This document shows positions 1 through 9,237 of a stretch of 64,000 nt of DNA, in pieces. Under the pieces are notes generated by a model. The model saw nothing but the letters and a program-made list of their open reading frames with translations. It did no database searches and had not been told where the DNA came from. This DNA comes from Flavobacterium sp. J27. GTDB taxonomy: Bacteria > Bacteroidota > Bacteroidia > Flavobacteriales > Flavobacteriaceae. The stretch's first letter is position 1. Each line of letters starts with the position of its first letter. The translations under genes and the position numbers were made by a program. The DNA lies in the NCBI RefSeq assembly GCF_004303025.1, contig NZ_PJQW01000013.1, positions 29,211 to 93,210 of the forward strand, read 5' to 3'.

Positions 1-175
1 TAATCATTAATGGTGTAAAGGGTACTGGTACAAATTTATACAGTAAAACAAAAAAGACGCTAATAATATTAAACCAAAGTATTGTTTTCCAAACAAAGCG
101 AAATAACTTTTGACCGAAAGTACGTTTCTTAGTCGCTTTTGTAGTTTTCTTTTTAGGAGTAGTTTTTTTTACCAT
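1..175 (-). CDS. mtgA: Monofunctional peptidoglycan transglycosylase, N-terminus (partial)
   Basis: Only the first 58 codons lie in the window; the gene runs off the left edge. The product starts with a very basic Lys/Thr-rich stretch (about residues 1-24), followed by one transmembrane segment (about 30-48) and then VPVPFTPLMI, which matches the conserved stretch just after the membrane anchor of MtgA-type (GT51) transglycosylases. Those enzymes polymerise lipid II glycan strands at the inner membrane. The ATG is 3 bases after the stop of the upstream oxidoreductase gene, so it is probably the last gene of the leftward operon. The catalytic domain is not visible, so the call rests on the N-terminus only. 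Confidence 0.7.
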   Translation of the reverse strand, partial: MVKKTTPKKKTTKATKKRTFGQKLFRFVWKTILWFNIISVFFVLLYKFVPVPFTPLMI

Positions 176-178
176 ACG

Positions 179-1288
179 CTATATTAATTCTGCTAATTCT
201 TTTCCTACTAAGCTTCCAATTGCTACTCCCATGCCCCCTAAACGCACACCACAATACACGTTATTAGACAGTTGTTTTACAATTGGTTTCTTTTGATTTC
301 CCACTCCCATTATACCACTCCATCGATGATCGATTTCAAAAGATGTATGAGGCAAAATTACATTTTTTAACAATAGCTCCAACTGGTCTTGAATAATTTT
401 TGTTTGCGTAAGTTCTGTAGTGGTTTCCCCTTCAAAATCAAGATTTCTTCCACCTCCAAAAAGAATACGATTACCAATATTTCTAAAATAATAATACCCT
501 TCATCCAAGTGAAAAGTTCCTGTAATATGAAGATTTTGAATTGGCTTTGTAATAAGCACTTGAGCTCTTGCTGGTTGCAATTCATTTTTTGTTAATGTAG
601 CAGCAAAGCCATTGGTTGCAAATAATAGTTTTTGAGTTATAAATGAAATTGCGTTCGTTTGTACTTCTACCTTATCATTTAAATCTTCATAAGAAAGTAA
701 TTCCTGTTGATTTAAAATCAAGATATCATTTTTTATGGCTTCTTTTAATAAAGCTTGCATCATATTACCTGTATCTATTTGTCCTTCAAAAGGGTTATAA
801 ATTAGGTTTTCTACAATCAAATTAAAATTAAAATTGTCTTGTTTCTTTATAAAAACATTTGATTTTAATAATGGCTTTAATAAACTATTTATAAAGGGTA
901 TTTTTTGAACACATTCTTCATAAAAGGCTTCATTTTCTTTTAAGAATAGTTCATAACCGCCATAATTTTTATAATCTAAAATAGCATCTCCTAATCTATT
1001 CCTTAGCAATTGTAACCCTGAAACTCTTTTTTGAATTAATTGGATAACTTCTTCTTCAGTATGATATTTTAAATCATGAATTATTTCAGATATACTCCCA
1101 AAACAAGCAAATCCAGCATTTTTGGTACTGGCACCTTGCGGTAACATTCCTTTTTCTAATATTAAAATTTTCGATTTAGGAAACCTTCCTCTTATATACA
1201 AAGCACAATGTAACCCTACAATTCCGCTTCCTACAATAGTATAATCAACATTGGTAAACCAATTTTTTAATTCCCAATAACTAAACAT
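179..1288 (-). CDS. FAD-dependent oxidoreductase (DAO / glycine oxidase-like)
   Basis: 369 aa. A Rossmann dinucleotide-binding motif GSGIVG is at residues 20-25 and an acidic residue ends the second strand (ILILEKG), as in FAD enzymes of the DAO family. STKNAGFACFG follows, the usual flavin-contacting segment, and the C-terminus (RLGGMGVAIGSLVGKELAE) is the second FAD-binding segment. The family oxidises amines or amino acids; the substrate cannot be told here. No signal peptide, so cytoplasmic. Its ATG overlaps the stop of the DedA gene by one base (TAATG), which suggests translational coupling. Confidence 0.85.
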   Translation of the reverse strand: MFSYWELKNWFTNVDYTIVGSGIVGLHCALYIRGRFPKSKILILEKGMLPQGASTKNAGFACFGSISEIIHDLKYHTEEEVIQLIQKRVSGLQLLRNRLGDAILDYKNYGGYELFLKENEAFYEECVQKIPFINSLLKPLLKSNVFIKKQDNFNFNLIVENLIYNPFEGQIDTGNMMQALLKEAIKNDILILNQQELLSYEDLNDKVEVQTNAISFITQKLLFATNGFAATLTKNELQPARAQVLITKPIQNLHITGTFHLDEGYYYFRNIGNRILFGGGRNLDFEGETTTELTQTKIIQDQLELLLKNVILPHTSFEIDHRWSGIMGVGNQKKPIVKQLSNNVYCGVRLGGMGVAIGSLVGKELAELI

Positions 1289-1980
1289 TATGTTGTTTGA
1301 TTTGCATTAGAATTTCTAGATTTTATCGCTTTCATTACTAAAGGAAATGTAGTAACACCAATTAAGATGAGAATTATTTTTTCAATATGCTCTTTTAAAT
1401 CTATGCCTAATTCGTCTAGAAACATTCCGTATAAATAATGACCAGCAAATACCAGAAAAAAAGACCACATTAAAGAACTCAACACATTATAAAACATAAA
1501 TTTGGTCTTTTTCATGTGTACAATTCCTGCTATTATAGGGACAAACGTTCTAACAATTGGTAAAAAACGAGCATAAATAATCGCCTTTCCTCCATGTCTT
1601 TGAAAAAAATCTTGGGATTGAAGTAAGTATTTTTTCTTAAAAAAGAAACTATCTTCCTTCTTGTACAAAAATTGCCCACTCCTAGCTCCAAACCAATAAC
1701 CAAACATATTACCCAAAGTAGCAGCACTGGCTATTAATAGAGACAAAATGGTAACATTTGAAAAATCACTAGGGATATAAAAAAAAGTTTGTACTAATTC
1801 TCTAGAATAAATTCCAGACAGGAAAAGTAAGCTGTCTCCAGGTAGAAAAAAACCCGCAAACAATCCTGTTTCAGCAAAAACAATGAACAAAACCATATAA
1901 ATTCCTATTGGAATTCCACCAACCTCCATTGTAATATAAAATTCTGGATTAAAAAGCTTTGTCCAATGAAAATCTTCCAT
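1288..1980 (-). CDS. DedA / VTT-domain membrane protein
   Basis: 230 aa integral membrane protein. Family hallmarks are visible: ETGLFAGFFLPGDSLLFLSG early in the protein (re-entrant segment with the acidic residue), GNMFGYWFGARSG in the middle, and RFLPIVRTFVPIIAG, which holds the conserved arginine and proline residues. DedA proteins act as lipid-carrier flippases or in membrane homeostasis. It lies 2 bases after the symporter gene and overlaps the next gene by one base, so all are likely co-transcribed. Confidence 0.9.
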   Translation of the reverse strand: MEDFHWTKLFNPEFYITMEVGGIPIGIYMVLFIVFAETGLFAGFFLPGDSLLFLSGIYSRELVQTFFYIPSDFSNVTILSLLIASAATLGNMFGYWFGARSGQFLYKKEDSFFFKKKYLLQSQDFFQRHGGKAIIYARFLPIVRTFVPIIAGIVHMKKTKFMFYNVLSSLMWSFFLVFAGHYLYGMFLDELGIDLKEHIEKIILILIGVTTFPLVMKAIKSRNSNANQTT

Positions 1981-1982
1981 TT

Positions 1983-3245
1983 TTAAGTTAGTTTATCTAC
2001 AGATTTTGCAACAACCATAGATACCGCAGCATCTCCGGTTACATTAACTGTGGTTCTACACATATCTAAAGGCCTGTCAATAGCAAAAATTAAGGCCAAC
2101 CCAGCCTCAGGTATACCCGCTTGGGCTAAAACAATTACCAACATTACCATTCCAGCTCCTGGGACAGCAGCACTACCTATTGAAGCTAAAGTAGCAGTCG
2201 CAATGATACCAAGTTGTACTCCAAAACTTAAATCCATTCCAAAAGCTTGCGCTATAAAAACAGCAGCCACCGCTTGATACAAGCTTGTTCCATCCATATT
2301 AATTGTAGCTCCAATGGGCAATACAAAACTAGCCACTTCATCATCTACACCCAAGTTATCTACCACGCGTTCCATTGTAACTGGTAATGTAGCTGCTGAC
2401 GAACTGGTAGAAAAAGCTAATAATTGTGCTGGTGAAATTCCGTTTAAAAAGAAGCTAGGTTTTCTCTTTGTAAATAAGTATACGATTAATAGATAAACGC
2501 CTATCATTATAATTAAACCAAAAACAACGCAAATTCCATAAACAGCTAAAGCTTGGAATAAATCGATACTAGGCGATTCTGCTACTAAAGAAGCTAATAA
2601 AGCAAAAACACCATAAGGTGCAGCTAGCATTATGATATCAATCATTTTGAGAATTACTTCATTAAAACCATCAAAGAAAGCTTTTACTGGAGCACCAACT
2701 TCTTGTGGCACTAATATTAAAGCAATTCCAAAGAATAAGGCAAAAAAGATAACTTGAAGCATGTTACCATTATCTGCAGAAGCTCCTATAATATTACTCG
2801 GCACGATATCTTCCAAAGCTTGTAAAGGACCTGCTTCTTTTTGTTTCTCAGCAGAAGCAATTTTAGAATTAGCATCATTTGCATAACCATCAACTAGTTC
2901 TTGCCTTGTTTTTTGAGAAATATAACTTCCAGGCTTTACAATATTTACAATTACTAATCCAATTGAAACAGCCAAAATAGTTGTCACAATATACAACCCT
3001 ATTGTTCTTCCTCCCATTTTTGAAAGTTTCGAAATATCTTTCAAATCCGAAACTCCTTTAATTAAAGAAGCCAATATTAATGGAACAGCAATTAACTTTA
3101 AAAGATTAATAAAAATATTACCAAAAGGCTTAACCCAATCTACAATTATATCTTTTCCCCAATCAAATTGAATTAAAACAATAGCAAATAAAACCCCAAA
3201 AATCATTCCTAGTAAAATTTGCCAATGTAATGCTAATTTCTTCAT
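1983..3245 (-). CDS. Dicarboxylate/amino acid:cation symporter (DAACS family)
   Basis: 420 aa inner-membrane protein. It has the serine-rich re-entrant motif STSSSAATLPVTMERV and the substrate/cation motif INMDGTSLYQ typical of GltP/DctA transporters, and the C-terminal DRPLDMCRTTVNVTGD segment that carries the substrate-binding Asp, Arg, Thr and Asn residues. The Arg at that site suits acidic amino acid or dicarboxylate uptake driven by Na+ or H+. First gene of the leftward operon; a divergent intergenic region separates it from the metalloprotease gene. Confidence 0.92.
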   Translation of the reverse strand: MKKLALHWQILLGMIFGVLFAIVLIQFDWGKDIIVDWVKPFGNIFINLLKLIAVPLILASLIKGVSDLKDISKLSKMGGRTIGLYIVTTILAVSIGLVIVNIVKPGSYISQKTRQELVDGYANDANSKIASAEKQKEAGPLQALEDIVPSNIIGASADNGNMLQVIFFALFFGIALILVPQEVGAPVKAFFDGFNEVILKMIDIIMLAAPYGVFALLASLVAESPSIDLFQALAVYGICVVFGLIIMIGVYLLIVYLFTKRKPSFFLNGISPAQLLAFSTSSSAATLPVTMERVVDNLGVDDEVASFVLPIGATINMDGTSLYQAVAAVFIAQAFGMDLSFGVQLGIIATATLASIGSAAVPGAGMVMLVIVLAQAGIPEAGLALIFAIDRPLDMCRTTVNVTGDAAVSMVVAKSVDKLT

Positions 3246-3476
3246 TTTTACATTCTATTTAAAGATTGTGAAAATACGCATATTTTTCCTAAAAAATTAT
3301 AAATAAATCATTTTTTAAAACTCTTCAAGTATTATACGACATAAGATTTTTATTAATAAAAACAACTAATCAATGAATTATTTTTTATTATTTAACCATA
3401 TTTATAGGTAAAATGTAATTTTATTCCATATATATTACATATATTTGGCGTGCTAAAAACAAAACAAATACAAATT
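3246..3476. promoter_or_regulatory. Divergent intergenic region with promoter of the 3477 metalloprotease gene
   Basis: About 230 very AT-rich bases between the leftward symporter gene and the rightward protease gene. A perfect Bacteroidota -7 box TATATTTG (TAnnTTTG) lies at 3440-3447 on the + strand. A good TTTG -33 element is not obvious. No promoter for the leftward operon could be assigned. The box overlaps the upstream in-frame start candidate of the protease, supporting the downstream ATG at 3477. Confidence 0.55.
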
Positions 3477-6400
3477 ATGAAACAAAAATTCTTTTTAATT
3501 GCCCTCATGGCAATTAGTAGTCTCTCTTTTGGGCAAAAGGGAGATTCTTTTTGGGTAACCACTCAGAAAAAGGCGAATTCGGAAGTGGTTGCTAACAAAA
3601 CAATGATTAAAGATCCTAAACTTTTTTCATTAGATCTCCAAAAAATGAAGCAAAAACTAACAACAACACCTAACAAAGGATCGAGAGCCTCAGAATCAAA
3701 TGTTGTTTTAGCTTTCCCTAATTCCAAAGGTGTATTAGAAAGTTTTAAAATTGTACAATATTCTAATATGGACGAAGATTTAGCTACAAGATATCCGCAA
3801 ATTAAATCTTATGTAGGTCAAGGAATTGACAATCCATCTTCAACTATTTATTTCAGTATATCACCTCTTGGTTTACAAGCCATGACACTTCATGCAGATA
3901 GAGCTGCAGAGTTTATCGAACCTTATACTAGTGATTTAACAACTTACACAGTTTATAAAAAAACAGATAAAAAAGCAGCATTTTCTAAATTTGAATGTAG
4001 TGTAATTGATGAAGTGAGCCACAAAATGTCTCCAGATAATGGTGACGCATTGCGTCCTAATGCAGATGATTCAAAGTTAAGAACTTTCCGTTTAGCAATG
4101 TCTGTAACTGGTGAATATACCGCTTATTTTGGTGGAACAAAAGCGAATGCATTGGCAGCAATCAACAATACTATGACACGCGTAAATGGTGTGTTTGAAA
4201 AAGATTTTGGTGTAAAACTTGTTTTAATTTCAAATACAGATGCAGTAATTTACACCAATGCATCAACAGATCCATATTCTAATGCGTCAAGTGGCGCTGG
4301 AGGAGCCTGGAATAGCGAATTACAATCTACTTTATCATCTGTAATTGGAGAATCAAACTATGATGTAGGTCACTTATTCGGTGCTTCTGGTGGTGGTGGA
4401 AATGCGGGTTGTATTGGTTGTGTATGTGTAAATAATCAAAAAGGTAGCGGATACACATCTCCTGCCGATGGAATTCCTTCAGGAGACAACTTCGACATTG
4501 ATTATGTAGCTCATGAATTAGGACATCAATTTGGTGCAAACCATACATTTTCAATGAACAATGAAGGTACTGGAGCAAATATGGAACCTGGTTCAGGATC
4601 AACTATTATGGGATATGCCGGCATTACTAGCCAAGATATCCAACCACATTCTGACGCGTATTTTCACGCTGTAAGCATTCAACAAGTAACTAATAATATT
4701 AAAAATAAAACTTGTCCAACAGTCACAAATACTGGAAATTCTGTACCAACTGCAAATGCTGGTCTAGACTATACTATTCCAAAAAGCACTCCTTTTATGT
4801 TAACAGGATCCGGTACAGATGCAAACGGAGATGCATTAACTTTCTGCTGGGAGCAATTTGACAACGCGTCATCTTCTCAAACTGGATCAAGTTCTGCAGC
4901 AAGTGCTACAAAAACTTCTGGTCCTACATTCAGATCATACACTCCTACCACATCTCCTATTCGTTATTTCCCACAAATGTCTAGAGTTTTAGCTGGAGCA
5001 ACGACAACTTCAGGCTCTGAAATTACAGTTGAAGCCTTGCCATCTGTTGCAAGAACAATGAATTTTAGATTTACTGTACGTGACAATAGAGCTGGAGGAA
5101 GTGCAAATAATAGTGATGATATGATTGTTACTGTAAACAGTACTGCTGGTCCTTTTGCTGTTTCATCACCAAATACTGCAGTTTCTTATGTAGGAAACTC
5201 AACTCAAACTATTACTTGGAATGTAGCCGGAACAACTTCAAACGGAGTAAATTGTGCTAATGTTGATATTTTAATTTCTACAAATGGTGGTTCTACTTGG
5301 TCTACTCTATTAGCTTCAACGCCCAATGATGGTTCTCAGGCAGTGACAATCCCAAATACACCGTCTTCTCAATGTAGAATAATGGTAAAAGGAACAAATC
5401 ACATTTTCTTTGATGTTTCAAATACCAACTTTACCATTACCGCTGGATCAGGCAATGACACAACTGCACCTACAACTCCAACAAACTTAACTGCATCTGG
5501 AACAACTCAAACTACTACAAACCTTTCTTGGACAGCTTCGACTGACAATGTAGGAGTAACTGGATATAATGTATACCAAGGAGGAACACAAATTGGAACA
5601 GCTTCAAGTACAACATATACTGTAACTGGCTTAACACCAGCTACAACTTACAGTTTTACAGTAAGAGCAAAAGATGCTGCAGGAAATTTATCTTCTGCAA
5701 GCAATACTGCTACTGTTACAACTTTAACAGGTACAACAGACCCAACGTATTGCTCTAGTAAAGGAAATACTGTATCTGACGAATATATAGGAAGAGTTCA
5801 ATTAAACACAATCAACAACACTTCTACTGGAAATAATGGTTATTCAGACTTTACAAGCATTTCTACAAGTTTAAATAAAGGAACTTCATACACCCTAACA
5901 GTCACTCCTACATGGACAGGAACTGTCTATAGTGAAGGTTATGCTGCTTGGATTGATTATAATAAAGATGGTGATTTTGATGATTCAGGAGAATTAGTTT
6001 GGAGTAAAGCAGCAAGCACAACTAGTCCAGTAACAGGAAGTTTTACAATTCCTTCGACAGCCACAAATGGTGCAACAAGAATGAGAATCTCTATGAAATA
6101 TAATGGAATTCCTACTTCTTGTGAAACTTTCTCATATGGTGAAGTAGAAGATTATACAATAAATATTGTAGCTGGTTCTGCAGACACAACAGCACCTTCC
6201 GCTCCAACATTATCAGCTTCAGGAACAACACAAACAACAACCAACTTATCTTGGACAGTTTCTACCGACAATGTAGGCGTAACTGGATATGATGTATTTA
6301 GAGGTACAACACTTATTGGAAGCACCACAACTACAAGAACTTTAGCAGTTAGTGGATTAACTCCTTCTACTACTTATCCTTTCTCAGTAAAAGCTAAAGA

Positions 6401-7148
6401 TGCTGCAGGAAATGTTTCAGCTTCAAGCAATGTTGTTAATGTAACTACACTTGCTAATACTGTAACTTATTGTAGTTCTCAAGGTAACAATACTAATGAT
6501 GAAAGAATTGCTCGCGTGGTATATGGAAGCATCAACAATGCATCTACTGGAACAGCTGGCTATGAAGATTTCACTTCCTTATCTACAAATGTTACAAGAG
6601 GAACTTCTCAAACAATCACTATCACTCCATTATGGACTGGAACAATCTATAACGAAGGATATGCTGTATGGATTGATTTCAATCAAGATGGCGATTTTAA
6701 TGATTCTGGGGAACTCGTATATTCAAGATCAGCTTCAAAAACAACACCTATTAGCGGTACAATTTCTATACCATCAAGTGCAAATTTAGGAGCAACTAGA
6801 ATGAGAGTTTCAATGAAGTATAACGGTATACCATCAACTTGTGAAACATTTACTTACGGACAAGTTGAAGACTATACTGTAAACATCACTTCATCAGGTA
6901 AAGAAGAGAATACATTCGTAGCTCAACCAGAGATTACATTATACCCTAATCCAACTTCATCACTATTAAATATAACTTCTGTTAGTGATAAAGCTACTTT
7001 TAGAGTATATAGTTTAGTTGGACAAAATGTATTAAACGGTAGAATTACTAATGAGTCTATTGATGTAACTTCATTACCTGCTGGAAATTATATTATAGAA
7101 ATTTTAGACAGCGAAACAACTATAAGCAAACGCTTTATCAAACAATAA
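3477..7148 (+). CDS. T9SS-secreted reprolysin-type zinc metalloprotease with FN3 and GEVED domains
   Basis: 1223 aa from the ATG at 3477, which begins a clean signal peptide (MKQKFFLIALMAISSLSFG). An in-frame start at 3450 lies on the promoter and is rejected. A propeptide-like region is followed by the catalytic domain with the zinc site HELGHQFGANH (first His is residue 346) and a Met-turn (STIMGYAG). Then come a beta-sandwich region, an FN3 domain, a GEVED domain (ends YGEVEDYTINI), a second FN3, a second GEVED (YGQVEDYTVNI), and a T9SS type A sorting domain starting at YPNPTSS. The FN3-GEVED unit is tandemly duplicated (see repeat). Expected to be released to, or anchored on, the cell surface and to degrade extracellular protein. 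Four paralogues lie further right on the other strand. Confidence 0.93.
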   Translation: MKQKFFLIALMAISSLSFGQKGDSFWVTTQKKANSEVVANKTMIKDPKLFSLDLQKMKQKLTTTPNKGSRASESNVVLAFPNSKGVLESFKIVQYSNMDEDLATRYPQIKSYVGQGIDNPSSTIYFSISPLGLQAMTLHADRAAEFIEPYTSDLTTYTVYKKTDKKAAFSKFECSVIDEVSHKMSPDNGDALRPNADDSKLRTFRLAMSVTGEYTAYFGGTKANALAAINNTMTRVNGVFEKDFGVKLVLISNTDAVIYTNASTDPYSNASSGAGGAWNSELQSTLSSVIGESNYDVGHLFGASGGGGNAGCIGCVCVNNQKGSGYTSPADGIPSGDNFDIDYVAHELGHQFGANHTFSMNNEGTGANMEPGSGSTIMGYAGITSQDIQPHSDAYFHAVSIQQVTNNIKNKTCPTVTNTGNSVPTANAGLDYTIPKSTPFMLTGSGTDANGDALTFCWEQFDNASSSQTGSSSAASATKTSGPTFRSYTPTTSPIRYFPQMSRVLAGATTTSGSEITVEALPSVARTMNFRFTVRDNRAGGSANNSDDMIVTVNSTAGPFAVSSPNTAVSYVGNSTQTITWNVAGTTSNGVNCANVDILISTNGGSTWSTLLASTPNDGSQAVTIPNTPSSQCRIMVKGTNHIFFDVSNTNFTITAGSGNDTTAPTTPTNLTASGTTQTTTNLSWTASTDNVGVTGYNVYQGGTQIGTASSTTYTVTGLTPATTYSFTVRAKDAAGNLSSASNTATVTTLTGTTDPTYCSSKGNTVSDEYIGRVQLNTINNTSTGNNGYSDFTSISTSLNKGTSYTLTVTPTWTGTVYSEGYAAWIDYNKDGDFDDSGELVWSKAASTTSPVTGSFTIPSTATNGATRMRISMKYNGIPTSCETFSYGEVEDYTINIVAGSADTTAPSAPTLSASGTTQTTTNLSWTVSTDNVGVTGYDVFRGTTLIGSTTTTRTLAVSGLTPSTTYPFSVKAKDAAGNVSASSNVVNVTTLANTVTYCSSQGNNTNDERIARVVYGSINNASTGTAGYEDFTSLSTNVTRGTSQTITITPLWTGTIYNEGYAVWIDFNQDGDFNDSGELVYSRSASKTTPISGTISIPSSANLGATRMRVSMKYNGIPSTCETFTYGQVEDYTVNITSSGKEENTFVAQPEITLYPNPTSSLLNITSVSDKATFRVYSLVGQNVLNGRITNESIDVTSLPAGNYIIEILDSETTISKRFIKQ
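5458..6897 (+). repeat. Intragenic tandem duplication of an FN3-GEVED module
   Basis: Two copies of an about 725-base unit inside the metalloprotease gene, the first starting near 5458 and the second near 6184. Both begin with codons for DTTAP, share SASGTTQTTTNLSW or a close variant, and end in a GEVED domain with DGDF(D/N)DSGELV. The copies are readily alignable at DNA level but have diverged. They probably extend the distance between the catalytic domain and the surface anchor or bind substrate. Confidence 0.85.
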
Positions 7149-7168
7149 TTTTAAAATATCTATTTACA

Positions 7169-7197
7169 GAAAAGACCTTCAAATTGAAGGTCTTTTC
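7169..7197 (+). terminator. Intrinsic terminator after metalloprotease
   Basis: Hairpin AAAAGACCTTCAA / TTGAAGGTCTTTT directly followed by T-rich sequence, about 20 bases after the metalloprotease stop codon. Confidence 0.85.
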
Positions 7198-7269
7198 TAT
7201 TTTATGAATTTCTAAACGTCTATTTCTTTAAAAATAACTAATTTTAGACTTTATAAAAAAGCAAACACA

Positions 7270-9159
7270 ATGAAAAAAATAGCTTTAATATTGATTAGCA
7301 TGGCAGGAATTGCAGCAAACGGACAAGAAGTAATGACTCCAGAATTACTGTGGAAACTAGGACGTATTTCTCCTTTAGGGATTTCGAAAGATGGAAAAAA
7401 CATTATTTATAAGGTAAGTACTCCATCAATAGAAGACAACAAGTCTAGTTCTGAGTTTTATAGCGTTCCGATTACTGGAGGAAAAGCAAATATCATCAAA
7501 AACCACCAAGATTTAATTACAGATAAAAACCAAAATGGCCAATGGGTTTTAAGTGACAAAGAAGTCAAAATAGATAAAGTACATGGAAAAGATTTTTATC
7601 CTGAATTAGAAAAAAGTGATGTTCAAATTTTTAATGCGTTAGATTATCGTCATTGGGATACCTATAACGATGGACAACACAATCATGTAATCCTTACCAA
7701 TGATAAAAAAGAAGAAATTGATATTCTTTCAAATGAACCTTTCGATTGTCCCCAAAAACCTTTTGGAGGTGATGAGGATTACATTTGGTCACCAGATGGC
7801 TCAAAAGTAATTTATGTCTGTAAAAAGAAAATAGGAACTGATTACGCAACCAGCACCAATACCGATTTATATGAATACAATATAGATACTAAAGCAACAA
7901 CAAATCTTACCGAGAAAAATTTAGGATATGATGTTGCTCCTCAATTTTCTCCTTCAGGTGATTTATCATGGTTGCAAATGAAAAGAGACGGTTATGAAGC
8001 TGACAAAAATGACATTATTGTACGACATAAAGGATTAGATATTAATCTTACAGCTAGCTGGGATGGAACTGTAGATAGTTTTTTATGGAGCAAAGACAAT
8101 AAAAAAGTTTATTTTTTAGCTCCAGTAGATGGGACAAAACAATTATTTGAAGTTAATTTTCCTGGTTTAACTAAAATAGCTGTTAGAGTAAATCAAATTA
8201 CGGAAGGGCAATTCGATGTTAATCAAATCATTGACTTTCAAGATGATGTGGTTTTAGTAACCAGAAGCGACATGAATCATGCCAATGAAATTTTTAGTTA
8301 TAACATAAAAAAGAAAAGCTGGAATCAAATAACTAATATAAACACAGATACCTATTCTAAATTAAGTCTACCAAAAGTAGAAAAAAGAATAGTAAAAACT
8401 ACAGACGGCAAAGACATGCTAGTTTGGGTAATTTTACCTCCTAATTTTGATGCTTCCAAAAAATACCCTACTCTATTGTATTGTCAAGGCGGTCCTCAAG
8501 GAGCTTTATCACAATTCTATTCTTTTAGATGGAATTTCCAAGTGATGGCATCACAAGGCTATGTTGTTGTAGCCCCAAATAGAAGAGGCATGCCAGGTCA
8601 TGGGGTAGCATGGAATGAACAAATTAGTAAAGATTGGGGTGGTCAAGTAATGGATGACTACTTAAGTGCTATTGATGATGTAGCCAAAGAAAATTATGTA
8701 GACAAATCGAGGTTAGGAGCAGTAGGTGCAAGTTATGGAGGATATTCAGTATTCTATTTAGCTGGTATTCATAAAAAACGTTTTAAAACATTTATTGCCC
8801 ACGCAGGAATTTTTAACACTCAAAGCATGTATGGTACTACAGAAGAAGTTTTTTTTACGAATTGGGATATGGGCGGTGCATACTGGGAAAAAGAAAATAA
8901 ATTAGCTCAAAAATCTTATACAGATTTTAATCCCATTACATTAGTAAACAATTGGGACACTCCTATTTTTATTATTCAAGGCGCAAAAGATTATCGTGTA
9001 CCAATGGGACAAAGTCAAGAAGCATTTCAAGCCGCTCAATTAAAAGGAATTAAAAGCAGGTTTATGTTATTCCCTGAAGAAAATCATTGGATATTAAAAC
9101 CTCAAAATGGTTTAGTTTGGCAAAGAGAATTTTTCAAATGGTTAAAAGAAACATTATAA
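7270..9159 (+). CDS. S9 family peptidase (prolyl oligopeptidase / acylaminoacyl-peptidase type)
   Basis: 629 aa with a short signal peptide ending near residue 18 (AANGQ). An N-terminal beta-propeller (about 25-380, with WSPDGSKVIY and FSPSGDLSW blades) precedes an alpha/beta hydrolase domain. The catalytic triad is visible: Ser488 in GASYGGYS, Asp574 in GAKDYRV and His606 in EENHWI; the oxyanion region is in YCQGGPQG. The family trims peptides from the N-terminus or after proline. No T9SS sorting domain, so a periplasmic location is likely. It may finish peptides made by the secreted metalloproteases. Confidence 0.92.
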   Translation: MKKIALILISMAGIAANGQEVMTPELLWKLGRISPLGISKDGKNIIYKVSTPSIEDNKSSSEFYSVPITGGKANIIKNHQDLITDKNQNGQWVLSDKEVKIDKVHGKDFYPELEKSDVQIFNALDYRHWDTYNDGQHNHVILTNDKKEEIDILSNEPFDCPQKPFGGDEDYIWSPDGSKVIYVCKKKIGTDYATSTNTDLYEYNIDTKATTNLTEKNLGYDVAPQFSPSGDLSWLQMKRDGYEADKNDIIVRHKGLDINLTASWDGTVDSFLWSKDNKKVYFLAPVDGTKQLFEVNFPGLTKIAVRVNQITEGQFDVNQIIDFQDDVVLVTRSDMNHANEIFSYNIKKKSWNQITNINTDTYSKLSLPKVEKRIVKTTDGKDMLVWVILPPNFDASKKYPTLLYCQGGPQGALSQFYSFRWNFQVMASQGYVVVAPNRRGMPGHGVAWNEQISKDWGGQVMDDYLSAIDDVAKENYVDKSRLGAVGASYGGYSVFYLAGIHKKRFKTFIAHAGIFNTQSMYGTTEEVFFTNWDMGGAYWEKENKLAQKSYTDFNPITLVNNWDTPIFIIQGAKDYRVPMGQSQEAFQAAQLKGIKSRFMLFPEENHWILKPQNGLVWQREFFKWLKETL

Positions 9160-9201
9160 TTATACACACAAAAAAGGCTATAATTTACTAGATAAGACCA
9201 T

Positions 9202-9232
9202 AAAAAAACTCCCAAAAATTGGGAGTTTTTTT
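9202..9232. terminator. Bidirectional terminator between S9 peptidase and accC
   Basis: Hairpin AAAAAAACTCCC / GGGAGTTTTTTT with a short A-rich loop, located between two convergent genes, with A/T runs on both sides so it can serve both strands. Confidence 0.85.
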
Positions 9233-9237
9233 ATTTA

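Noticed and set aside
3450..3476. Upstream in-frame start for the metalloprotease
   Set aside because: It overlaps the -7 box and would add a polar stretch before a clean signal peptide.
6496..6789. Overlapping ORF of 97 codons inside the metalloprotease gene
   Set aside because: Shadow frame of a well-supported gene; no independent motif or promoter.
5458..6897. Long direct repeats that might be taken for a mobile element or repeat array
   Set aside because: They are in frame and encode duplicated FN3-GEVED domains of one secreted protein.
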